Positions 25,359-32,433 of a stretch of 34,387 bases of DNA are shown here, piece by piece; the stretch's first letter is position 1, and each line of letters opens with the position of its first letter. Source of the DNA: Acidimicrobiaceae bacterium. Lineage in GTDB: Bacteria > Actinomycetota > Acidimicrobiia > Acidimicrobiales > RAAP-2. The stretch covers positions 1 through 34,387 of the forward strand of contig PMFA01000008.1 of the NCBI GenBank assembly GCA_003155915.1, read 5' to 3'. Made by a program: the position numbers and the translations under genes. The notes under the pieces are model-generated. The model was not told where the DNA came from, ran no database searches, and saw only the letters and a program-made list of their open reading frames with translations.

Positions 25359-25373
25359 GTGACATTCGTCCCT
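25359..25373 (+). promoter_or_regulatory. DosR-box-like site E (small ORF / GNAT operon)
   Basis: GTGACATTCGTCCCT matches GGGAC-N4-GNCCC with a single mismatch (T at position 2). It lies 35 bp before the small-ORF ATG at 25408. If TAGATT at about 25401 is the -10, the box centre is near -47, a usual activator position for DosR-type regulators. A 7-bp inverted repeat TCGTCCC/GGGACGA (25378-25400) follows it. Confidence 0.6.
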
Positions 25374-25407
25374 AGCGTCGTCCCACGCGTGGCGGGACGA
25401 TAGATTC

Positions 25408-25554
25408 ATGTCGTCGATGAGTTGGACGCACCCAATGCACACGGAACACTCCGGTGTCGCGCGCCACTGGACGCATTGGCACGAACAATTCGGTCACCTC
25501 GAACTCCTGGCGGACGCTGCGCGCCTCGACACGTTGCACCGGGTCCCGGCTTGA
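25408..25554 (+). CDS. candidate 48-residue His/Trp-rich small protein
   Basis: A short open frame starting ATGTCGTCGATG and ending TGA two bases before the GNAT ATG. The product has 8 His and 3 Trp in 48 residues, clustered in HWTHWHEQFGHLELLADAAR, and ends LDTLHRVPA. About three quarters of its codons end in G or C, compared with about half in the competing frame that would extend the GNAT upstream, so this frame looks like the coding one. No clear ribosome-binding site; initiation at the second ATG (25417) on a nearly leaderless message driven from site E is possible. No family recognised. The His spacing could bind metal or haem; this is speculation. Confidence 0.5.
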   Translation: MSSMSWTHPMHTEHSGVARHWTHWHEQFGHLELLADAARLDTLHRVPA

Positions 25555-25556
25555 CC

Positions 25557-26168
25557 ATGACGTCGTCGCCCGAGTCAATGAAGCGCGAGGAGTTCATACC
25601 CGGGCGCTACCCCGGTGAGTTGGAGGCGAACTTCGTGGTCGTCACCGGAGCGACGTTACGGATGCGCCCGATTCGAGATGAAGACGCACAGAAGTTGATC
25701 GAGTTCCACGCGCGCCTCTCCTTTGACTCGATCTACCGTCGGTACTTCTCCATACACCCCGAGCTCTCCCCCGATGAGGTGCGACACCTCACGCAGGTCG
25801 ACTACGTGGATCGCTTAGCGCTCGTGATTGAAGACGGCGACGACCTCGTCGCCGTCGGTCGTTACGATCGAAGTCCGGACTCGACCACCGCCGAAGTCGC
25901 CTTCGTGGTCCGCGACGACTACCAGCACTTGGGACTCGGGCATCGACTTTTGGAGGCACTCGCCGAAGCCGCCCGGGCTCGAGGGATATCGACGTTCAGT
26001 GCCGAAACTCTGTTCACCAACCGTGACATGATGGCGGTCTTTCGCCACTCGGGCTACCCGTTGACAACGTCAGTCTCGCGCGGGGAGGTCAGTGTGCGCT
26101 TTTCGATCGACCCGACTCCTGACGTCGAAGCATCGCCGCGCGGCAGCGAAAACGGACCTTCCTCCTGA
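25557..26168 (+). CDS. GNAT-family N-acetyltransferase
   Basis: A 203-residue acetyltransferase. The fold runs from about residue 27 (LRMRPIRDEDAQKL) to 170; AEVAFVVRDDYQHLGLGHRL holds the acetyl-CoA pyrophosphate loop (Q-H-L-G-L-G), followed by LFTNRDMMAVFRHSGY. It resembles the catalytic domain of actinobacterial protein-lysine acetyltransferases (Pat-like) but lacks their regulatory domain. The ATG at 25557 directly follows the small ORF; upstream TTG extension is disfavoured by codon use. The stop overlaps the deacetylase start by one base, suggesting an acetylation/deacetylation pair. The substrate is unknown. Confidence 0.85.
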   Translation: MTSSPESMKREEFIPGRYPGELEANFVVVTGATLRMRPIRDEDAQKLIEFHARLSFDSIYRRYFSIHPELSPDEVRHLTQVDYVDRLALVIEDGDDLVAVGRYDRSPDSTTAEVAFVVRDDYQHLGLGHRLLEALAEAARARGISTFSAETLFTNRDMMAVFRHSGYPLTTSVSRGEVSVRFSIDPTPDVEASPRGSENGPSS

Positions 26169-27214
26169 TGGTGCTCGTTATCAATGAAGGGTTCAATGAC
26201 GCGGGTCACGAAGACCCGGGGCATCCGGAGCGTCCCGATCGCGTGGTCGCGGCTCGGTCGGCCGTCGACGACCTACATCTCGGCGATGACCTCGTGGTCG
26301 TCGGGGCCCATTCGGCCACGCGCGACGAGCTCGTGCGCGTTCATAGCGGAATCTATCTCGATGAACTCAGCGCCTATTGCTATTCCGGTGGAGGCGACAT
26401 TGATCAAGACACCTACGCCACGTTGGATTCATTCACAATCGCCAAGTACGCAGCCGGCGCCGGACTCGCCGTGATCGAGGAACTGCAACGGCGAAACGAC
26501 GGCGTGGGCTTCGTCGCGGCCCGGCCACCCGGGCACCACGCACTGGCTGACCGAGCGATGGGATTTTGTTTGTTGAACAACGTCGCGGTCGCCGCGGCCG
26601 CACTGCGAAGTCAGGGCGAGAGAGTCCTCATCGTCGATTGGGACGTGCACCACGGTAATGGGACCCAACAGATCTTCTGGGATGTGCCCGAGGTCCTCTA
26701 CGTCTCGACGCATCAATGGCCCCTCTTTCCCGGTACCGGCTCGGTGAACGAAGTAGGCGGTCGCCACGCAGCCGACCGCACGGTCAACATCCCGTTGCCC
26801 CCGGGCGCCACCGGCGACGTCCTGCGCCGAGGGATCGATGAGATGGCCGGACCGGTCATTGACTCGTTCGACCCGACCTGGGTGTTGGTGTCCGCGGGCT
26901 ATGACGCCCACCGCGCGGATCCGATGGCTGACCTTCGTCTCACGAGCGGAGACTTCGCCTTGTTGGCGCGCTGCGTGAGCGACTACGCGCCAGTGCCCGG
27001 TCGCGTCGTCATGTTCCTTGAAGGTGGCTACGACCTCGGAGCGTTGCGTTCTTCTATCCACGCCTCACTGAGCGCCGCCCTCGGGCAACCTCACGATGGC
27101 GAGTCCCCCTCCAACGGAGGCCCGGGCACGGAGCAGATTGAGCGAATGCGCCAATCCCGCCGATCGACAGTTGAGATGCTGCACGCTAGCGATGACGAGG
27201 AGTCGACACAATGA
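26168..27214 (+). CDS. HDAC/AcuC-family zinc deacetylase
   Basis: A 348-residue class II-like histone-deacetylase-fold enzyme, in bacteria acting on acetyl-lysine proteins or acetylpolyamines. Motifs: HPERPDR (19-25), RPPGHH (119-124; His123/His124 catalytic pair), DWDVHHGNGTQ with zinc ligands Asp159 and His161, DAHRADPMADL with zinc ligand Asp251, and LEGGYDL with catalytic Tyr288, so it should be active. The ATG overlaps the GNAT stop, and its own end overlaps the second USP by 4 bp. Pairing with a GNAT recalls the AcuA/AcuC switch on acetyl-CoA synthetase in Bacillus. The last 40 residues are polar and variable. Confidence 0.92.
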   Translation: MVLVINEGFNDAGHEDPGHPERPDRVVAARSAVDDLHLGDDLVVVGAHSATRDELVRVHSGIYLDELSAYCYSGGGDIDQDTYATLDSFTIAKYAAGAGLAVIEELQRRNDGVGFVAARPPGHHALADRAMGFCLLNNVAVAAAALRSQGERVLIVDWDVHHGNGTQQIFWDVPEVLYVSTHQWPLFPGTGSVNEVGGRHAADRTVNIPLPPGATGDVLRRGIDEMAGPVIDSFDPTWVLVSAGYDAHRADPMADLRLTSGDFALLARCVSDYAPVPGRVVMFLEGGYDLGALRSSIHASLSAALGQPHDGESPSNGGPGTEQIERMRQSRRSTVEMLHASDDEESTQ

Positions 27215-27633
27215 AACCCTTCCAGCACGTGGCGGTCGGTTACGACGGTTCGCCGGACGCGACGAACGCCGTACGCTGGACGTTCGACGCGGCACGCGAA
27301 GTCCACTCCAGCGTCACGATCGTCCACGCGATTGGCTTGATCGAGCATCAACGAAAGCATTTCTCAACGGACCGCGTCCCGCCAGCGCTGCTCGCCCTCG
27401 CCAAGGAGTGCGCGTTCGAGGAGAGTGAGTTGCACTGGCTCGTCGAGGACGGTGACGCGTGCTCAGTTCTCTTGCGCATGACGTCCCCGCCTATCAACGC
27501 CGACATGTTGGTGGTGGGTTCACGGGGCGAAGGAAAACGTGAAGGACTTCTTTTGGGTAGCACGAGCCTCGAACTCGCCGAGCACGCAAGTGTGCCGGTC
27601 GTTGTAGTTCCGTCGGATTTCACCGAACACTGA
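27211..27633 (+). CDS. universal stress protein (UspA family), copy 2
   Basis: A 140-residue single-domain USP. VAVGYDGSPDATNAVRW starts the fold and VVGSRGEGKREGLLLGSTS holds the ATP-binding G-2x-G-9x-G-S/T motif. It is shorter than copy 1 and only moderately similar. It overlaps the deacetylase by 4 bp and ends the operon that begins after DosR-like site E. USPs under DosR control in mycobacteria bind ATP and affect growth arrest; a similar role here is inferred. Confidence 0.92.
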   Translation: MKPFQHVAVGYDGSPDATNAVRWTFDAAREVHSSVTIVHAIGLIEHQRKHFSTDRVPPALLALAKECAFEESELHWLVEDGDACSVLLRMTSPPINADMLVVGSRGEGKREGLLLGSTSLELAEHASVPVVVVPSDFTEH

Positions 27634-27654
27634 AGACGTCAGACGTCAGACGTC
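27634..27654. repeat. AGACGTC tandem repeat x3
   Basis: Three contiguous copies of the 7-mer AGACGTC begin one base after the second USP's stop codon. Each contains the palindrome GACGTC, so alternative small hairpins can form. The rest of the 110-bp gap has an imperfect stem CAGTC...GACTG (about 27693-27713) that may end one of the convergent transcripts. Confidence 0.5.
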
Positions 27655-27743
27655 CTGATCTGCTCACGTACGGCTCCGAGGAATACTCCGATGACAGTCA
27701 CTTAATCAAGGACTGCGCGCCGATCGCGCCGTCTTATCAGCGC

Positions 27744-28118
27744 TCAATTACCCAGGAACTGGTCGCTCGCTGACGCATCACATACTCGACTTCGCACGAT
27801 GAAGTGAAGGCCCGGGCCGGCCGCAAGGGAGAATCCCTCGGGTTCCCCGGCGCCCACGTCTAACGTCAGCCGGGTTCCCTTCCATACCTCGTACTGTCGA
27901 TGATCGATGTAAAACGGACAGTCGCTGATCGTTCCAAGCAGAACATCGTGATCGCCGATGATGAACTCACCCTGGCGAAAGCACATCGGGAGGCTCCCGT
28001 CACAACACCCTCCCGACTGAAAGAACATGACGGGCCCACCCGCGCTCACCAGGTCGGCGATGGCGCTTCGCGCCTCCCCAGTCGCGTCGATACCTGGCGG
28101 CTCCGGTGGGCCCGTCAT
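27744..28118 (-). CDS. DUF779 protein, aldehyde-dehydrogenase associated
   Basis: A 124-residue protein of the DUF779 family. Diagnostic segments are VMFFQSGGCCDGSLPMC with a Cys-Cys pair, IGDHDVLLGTI and FYIDHRQYEVWKGTRL. The Cys and His residues suggest a metal site. Members nearly always sit beside an ExaC/AcoD-like aldehyde dehydrogenase, as here, where the dehydrogenase gene ends 12 bp upstream; an accessory role for that enzyme is likely but unproven. AAGGAC precedes the ATG. Confidence 0.88.
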   Translation of the reverse strand: MTGPPEPPGIDATGEARSAIADLVSAGGPVMFFQSGGCCDGSLPMCFRQGEFIIGDHDVLLGTISDCPFYIDHRQYEVWKGTRLTLDVGAGEPEGFSLAAGPGLHFIVRSRVCDASASDQFLGN

Positions 28119-28130
28119 GCGAGCATGTCC

Positions 28131-29705
28131 TTAGAAGAACCCGAGCGGCTTGGTGCTGTAACTCACGAGAAGGTTCTTCGTTTGTGAGTAGTGCTCCAGC
28201 ATCATCTGGTGGTTTTCACGCCCGATGCCGGAGATCTTGTAACCACCGAAGGCGGCGCCCGCCGGGTACAGGTGGTAGCAGTTCGTCCACACTCGTCCCG
28301 CTTTGATGCCGCGACCCATTCGATAGGCCAAGTTCCCGTCACGGGTCCATACGCCCGCGCCGAGTCCGTAGAGCGAGTCGTTGGCAATCTCCAGAGCTTG
28401 CGCTTCGTCCGTGAAGGTCGTCACCGCGAGAACGGGTCCGAAGATCTCTTCTTGGAAGACTCGCATCTTGTTGTGACCCTTCATCACCGTTGGCTCGAAG
28501 TAGTACCCGTCCGCCAACGTCTCATCCACCGTCGCAACGTTGCCCCCAATGAGGACCTGTGCGCCTTCTTGCTTACCGATCTCGACGTAGGACTCGATCT
28601 TTTCGAGTTGCTGATTCGATACCTGTGCGCCAATCATGGTGCTGGTGTCGAGCGGGTTGCCCTGGGTGATCTTGGCGATGCGGGCCAAGCAGCGTTCCAT
28701 GAACTTGTCGTAGATCGACTCCTGAATGAGTGCTCTTGACGGGCAAGTGCAGACTTCGCCCTTGTTGAAGGCATACAGCACCAGTCCCTCAATGGCCTTG
28801 TCCAGGAATTCGTCGTCAGCGTTCATCACGTCGGCGAAGAAGATGTTGGGTGACTTACCGCCCAATTCGACCGTCGAAGGAATGAGGTTCTGCGCCGCGT
28901 ACTGCATGATGAGTCGCCCCGTCGTCGTCTCACCGGTGAAGCCGATCTTCGCGATACGAGGGCTGGTGGCCAGGGCCTTGCCGATTTCCGCCCCGGGACC
29001 GGTGACAACGTTGATCACGCCCTTGGGTACGATGCCATCGAGCAACTCGGCGAACTTGAGAATTGACCACGGCGTTGGGGAGGCGGGCTTGAGCACGGTG
29101 CAGTTGCCCGCGGCCAGAGCCGGAGCGATCTTCCACGCCGCCATGAGGAGCGGGAAGTTGAACGGGATGATCTGTCCCACGACACCGAGCGGCTCGTGGA
29201 AGTGGAACGCCACCGTGTCCTTGTCAATCTCGGTCGTACGGCCCTCGAGCGATCGAGTGGCCCCCGCGAAATAGCGGAAGTGGTCGATGGCGAGCGGTAG
29301 GTCGGCCGCCAAAGTCTCGCGCACCGGCTTGCCGTTTTCGTAACTCTCCGCGACGGCCAACATGGTGAGATTGGCCTCGAGCACATCGGCAATCATGTTG
29401 AGGACCTTCGCGCGGTCCGTGAGTGAGGTCTCTCCCCAAGCCACTCGCGCTGCGTGGGCCGCGTCGAGCGCCAACTCGACGTCCTCCTTCGTCGAACGCG
29501 CCACCTGGCAGAAGGCCTTGCCGTCGACCGGCGACACGTCGTCCATGTACTCGCCCTTCACGGGTGGTACCCACTTCCCGCCAATGAAGTTCTCATAACG
29601 CGCCTTGAGCGATACGAGACTCCCTTCGAGCCCGGGGGCGATGAATACTTTCACGTTGTCCGCCGCGTCTACCTTTGCCGCGTCATTCACCATCAAATTC
29701 GTCAT
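28131..29705 (-). CDS. NAD-dependent aldehyde dehydrogenase, ExaC/AcoD-like
   Basis: A 524-residue aldehyde dehydrogenase oxidising acetaldehyde or similar aldehydes to acids. Motifs: [20 protein letters not shown] (cofactor fold), [10 protein letters not shown], the general-base Glu280 in ELGGKSPN, and nucleophile Cys319 in [10 protein letters not shown]; the EVCTCPSR wording is typical of the ExaC/AcoD branch. AGGAG precedes the ATG at 29703-29705. It is co-transcribed with the DUF779 gene and divergent from a zinc alcohol dehydrogenase, so alcohol and aldehyde conversion may be co-regulated through DosR-like site F between them. Confidence 0.95.
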   Translation of the reverse strand: MTNLMVNDAAKVDAADNVKVFIAPGLEGSLVSLKARYENFIGGKWVPPVKGEYMDDVSPVDGKAFCQVARSTKEDVELALDAAHAARVAWGETSLTDRAKVLNMIADVLEANLTMLAVAESYENGKPVRETLAADLPLAIDHFRYFAGATRSLEGRTTEIDKDTVAFHFHEPLGVVGQIIPFNFPLLMAAWKIAPALAAGNCTVLKPASPTPWSILKFAELLDGIVPKGVINVVTGPGAEIGKALATSPRIAKIGFTGETTTGRLIMQYAAQNLIPSTVELGGKSPNIFFADVMNADDEFLDKAIEGLVLYAFNKGEVCTCPSRALIQESIYDKFMERCLARIAKITQGNPLDTSTMIGAQVSNQQLEKIESYVEIGKQEGAQVLIGGNVATVDETLADGYYFEPTVMKGHNKMRVFQEEIFGPVLAVTTFTDEAQALEIANDSLYGLGAGVWTRDGNLAYRMGRGIKAGRVWTNCYHLYPAGAAFGGYKISGIGRENHQMMLEHYSQTKNLLVSYSTKPLGFF

Positions 29706-29775
29706 GGCAAACTCCTGTCTTTGGTGTGGCTTCTGCCACTTATTCGGAGTATTGCGCTCGCGAGATAATTGTCAC

Positions 29776-29790
29776 TAGGTCGAAAGTCAC
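29776..29790 (-). promoter_or_regulatory. DosR-box-like site F (ALDH / ADH)
   Basis: The minus strand reads GTGACTTTCGACCTA: the left half and spacer agree with the mycobacterial form GGGACTTTCG apart from T at position 2, and the right half reads ACCTA instead of NCCCT. It lies 71 bp upstream of the aldehyde dehydrogenase ATG and 89 bp upstream of the alcohol dehydrogenase ATG. Confidence 0.45.
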
Positions 29791-29878
29791 TTTCTTTTCT
29801 CAACGATCGGGGTGAGTCGCGCGACCACCTATGGTCGGGTGTAGAGGCGCTGAATGCTGCGCGAGCCGAGGTGAAATT

Positions 29879-30895
29879 ATGTCGACGATGCGGGCGTGGG
29901 CCGTCCAGACGCCGGGCCCGATTGACACGCAACCGCTTGTCCTCACCGAGCGGGCACTGCCGGCTCCCGGTCTCGGCGAGGTGCGCCTGCACGTCGTTGC
30001 CTGCGGAGTGTGTCGCACCGATCTTCATCTCGCCGAAGGCGACCTCGCACCGCGTCGCCCACTCGTAGTGCCCGGACACGAGGTCGTGGGCGTCGTCGAT
30101 GAACTGGGCGAAGGCACGTCGAAGCTCCGCGTGGGCGATCGGGTCGGCGCCGCCTGGCTGGCGCACACGTGTGGGACCTGCCGCTTCTGTCTCGCCGAGA
30201 AAGAGAATCTTTGCCTTGATCCCACCTTCACCGGATGGGATATCGACGGCGGGTACGCGACGTACGTGGTGGTACGCGAGGACTATATCTATCGTTTGCC
30301 CGAGGGATTCGACGACGCGGCGGTGGCGCCCTTGCTCTGTGCGGGGATCATCGGTTTTCGCGCCCTACGTCGTACGGAACTACCCAAGGGCGGCCGTCTC
30401 GGGATCTACGGCTTTGGTGGCTCAGCGCACCTCACCGCTCAAATCGCCATCGCCGAGGGAGCTCGCGTTCACGTAATGACCCGCTCACCCGAATCACGCG
30501 AGCTCGCCCTCGCCCTCGGGGCGGCGAGCGTGGGTGACACCGATGATGCTCCCCCGGGATCATTGGATGGCGCCATCCTCTTCGCTCCTGTGGGCGAGAT
30601 AGTGCCCACAGCCCTTCGCGCGCTCGATCGTGGCGGGATTCTGGCGGTAGCGGGTATCTATCTCACTGACATTCCCGCGCTGAATTATGAACACCACCTC
30701 TTCCAAGAGCGAACGCTGCGCAGCGTCACCGCGAACACACGACACGACGGCGCCGAATTCCTCGGAATCGCTGCGAAGATTGGCATTCGCTCGACCGTGC
30801 ATCGATACCCCTTCGACGAGGCGGACCACGCACTCAGTGACCTCGCTCATGAGAAATTCAGCGGCGCCGCGGTGCTCGTTGACTTCGATTCATAG
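29879..30895 (+). CDS. zinc-dependent alcohol dehydrogenase
   Basis: A 338-residue medium-chain dehydrogenase. Catalytic zinc ligands are Cys45 in CGVCRTDLH and His67/Glu68 in PGHE; the structural zinc site has Cys98, Cys101, Cys104 and Cys112 (TCGTCRFCLAEKENLC). The Rossmann fold begins GIYGFGGSAH. It interconverts alcohols and aldehydes with NAD(P)H. The ATG at 29879 is chosen for GAGGTGA just upstream and the family-like MRAW start. It is divergent from the aldehyde dehydrogenase. Direction in the cell is unknown; under hypoxia it could regenerate oxidised cofactor by reducing aldehydes. Confidence 0.93.
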   Translation: MSTMRAWAVQTPGPIDTQPLVLTERALPAPGLGEVRLHVVACGVCRTDLHLAEGDLAPRRPLVVPGHEVVGVVDELGEGTSKLRVGDRVGAAWLAHTCGTCRFCLAEKENLCLDPTFTGWDIDGGYATYVVVREDYIYRLPEGFDDAAVAPLLCAGIIGFRALRRTELPKGGRLGIYGFGGSAHLTAQIAIAEGARVHVMTRSPESRELALALGAASVGDTDDAPPGSLDGAILFAPVGEIVPTALRALDRGGILAVAGIYLTDIPALNYEHHLFQERTLRSVTANTRHDGAEFLGIAAKIGIRSTVHRYPFDEADHALSDLAHEKFSGAAVLVDFDS

Positions 30896-30900
30896 GCGCC

Positions 30901-30918
30901 CCGACGACCCGTCGTCGG
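30901..30918 (+). terminator. stem-loop after alcohol dehydrogenase
   Basis: CCGACGA (30901-30907) / TCGTCGG (30912-30918), perfect 7-bp stem with a 4-base loop, 5 bp after the stop codon. There is no T-run; probably the terminator. Confidence 0.5.
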
Positions 30919-30925
30919 ATGAATT

Positions 30926-30940
30926 ATGACCAATGACCCT
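30926..30940 (+). promoter_or_regulatory. DosR-box-like site G (diguanylate cyclase)
   Basis: ATGACCAATGACCCT fits R-K-GAC-N4-K-N-CCCT with an intact right half (GACCC). It lies 134 bp upstream of the diguanylate cyclase GTG and just after the alcohol dehydrogenase hairpin, so the cyclase is the only reasonable target. Confidence 0.45.
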
Positions 30941-31074
30941 GTTCCTGGAACGAGGATGTCATTCAAACTTGGGTTGTGCTTCGGTATTGAGATTGACACC
31001 CAAAGCGCAGCGTTGCACACGTCGGAGGCATCCAAGGCTCGTGAGAACCTCGTCCGAATTAGGAGAGGTTCCCA

Positions 31075-32205
31075 GTGAATTTCATTGTTGAAGGGCCTCG
31101 ATCGAAACATGGCGGTGACGAACCAGTCTCGTCAATTCCACCTCGTTTCGACGGACAACAACACACCAAGCAATTCTGGTCGCGCTACCTTCGCGTGGGC
31201 ATTCTCGTGTTCACCTTTGAAGCCGTCGCGACGCTCGCGTATCTGGTCCTGACACCCAACGCAGCGCACCGGACCTTTCTGATCACCTTTACGTCGATCA
31301 TCATCCTCTGTCTGCTATCGAACATTCCCCTCACTGAGCGCGTCGCTTCGGCCCCGTGGCGAACGAAGTACACCTTCGGCTGGACGCTCGTCGCCGGCTT
31401 GGTCTTAACACTGGAGATACATCTGGACGGAGGTCTCCACAGTCCGCTCTTCGTTCTTCTGACGCTGCCCATCGTGAGCGCTGCTCTGGCGCTCGAAATT
31501 CGCCAGGTCATCGTGTGCGGAGTCGCAACGCTGGGCGAGTTTGCCTACATCTGGCTGAACGACCCGGCGGCGCAAAGATCCTCTTCCGAAATCGCCATGT
31601 TCGCGATGTCACTTCTTGGTCTCGTGATCATCGCGGTTGGCGTCTCGACAGCCCGCTCACGACTCTTGGACGATGAGTATCACCTGAGGGCTGAACTCGC
31701 AACGCTGGCGACGACGGACGCGCTGACCGGATGTCTCAATCACGGCGCGTTCTATGAGCGTCTCGAGGTGGAGATCGATCGCGCACTTCGTTTGGATCTA
31801 CCGTTGAGCCTCTTGATGATCGACATCGATTACTTCAAAGCATTCAATGACACGTTCGGCCATTGGGCCGGCGATGACGCGCTGGGTGCCGTGGGAGCGA
31901 TACTCACGAAAACGAGTCGCAGTTTCGATTCCGTGGGAAGGGTGGGCGGCGACGAGTTCGCCGTCGCACTGCCCACCGCGACAATCGCCCACGCGGCGCA
32001 GATCGCCCATCGTATGCGCGAGGCGTTATCGGGCGACGAACGTCCGTCAGTGAGTGTCGGCTACGCCGCGCTTGATCCGTTGCGACCGAGCGCGGAAGAA
32101 CTGGTTCGCGATGCCGACCGAAGTCTCTACGAAGTGAAGATAGAGAGCCGCGGCCAACAGGCCAACCAGTCACCACGAACGGCTTCACCGTTGGATGACA
32201 CATAG
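31075..32205 (+). CDS. membrane-bound diguanylate cyclase
   Basis: A 376-residue enzyme making cyclic di-GMP from two GTP. Residues 40-195 contain about six hydrophobic helices forming an integral membrane sensor of unrecognised type; a short linker leads to the GGDEF domain (about 205-365). The active site GGDEF (291-295) is intact and the inhibitory site RxxD (Arg282-Asp285) stands five residues before it, so feedback control by product is expected. ATTDALTGCLNHGAF and IDIDYFKAFND are typical. It starts at GTG with AGGAGAGG upstream. No phosphodiesterase is seen in the window. Confidence 0.93.
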   Translation: MNFIVEGPRSKHGGDEPVSSIPPRFDGQQHTKQFWSRYLRVGILVFTFEAVATLAYLVLTPNAAHRTFLITFTSIIILCLLSNIPLTERVASAPWRTKYTFGWTLVAGLVLTLEIHLDGGLHSPLFVLLTLPIVSAALALEIRQVIVCGVATLGEFAYIWLNDPAAQRSSSEIAMFAMSLLGLVIIAVGVSTARSRLLDDEYHLRAELATLATTDALTGCLNHGAFYERLEVEIDRALRLDLPLSLLMIDIDYFKAFNDTFGHWAGDDALGAVGAILTKTSRSFDSVGRVGGDEFAVALPTATIAHAAQIAHRMREALSGDERPSVSVGYAALDPLRPSAEELVRDADRSLYEVKIESRGQQANQSPRTASPLDDT

Positions 32206-32246
32206 GTCGCACCGCCCGACATCGACGCTCACTCCAGATTGTCCTT

Positions 32247-32261
32247 GGGGGCCGCGGTCAC
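32247..32261 (-). promoter_or_regulatory. weak DosR-box-like site H (sensor kinase)
   Basis: The minus strand reads GTGACCGCGGCCCCC, matching GAC-N4-G-N-CCC; its GC-rich spacer makes a chance match easier. It lies about 170 bp upstream of the kinase start, where autoregulation would place it. Confidence 0.3.
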
Positions 32262-32433
32262 GTGTCGCACCTTGCTTCGCGCACTCTTGGCTGAATCGGC
32301 ATTCACGCGTTCTTCGAGCTTTTCTTCACCCTTACGCATTGAGTGACGACCTCGTGAACGGGACAGCCACGATTCTCTGGTTTCGTCCGGTGTTGCGATT
32401 GCCGGCGACTCCGGGTTGAATGGTACGAGTGCT

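Noticed and set aside
25422-25556. Upstream TTG extension of the GNAT
   Set aside because: Codon third-position bias is about 50 percent compared with about 77 percent in the overlapping small ORF, and the extra residues do not resemble a GNAT N-terminus.
32195-32419. 74-codon plus-strand ORF between the cyclase and kinase genes
   Set aside because: Arg/Ser/Pro-rich product without a ribosome-binding site; the region is better explained as promoter DNA.
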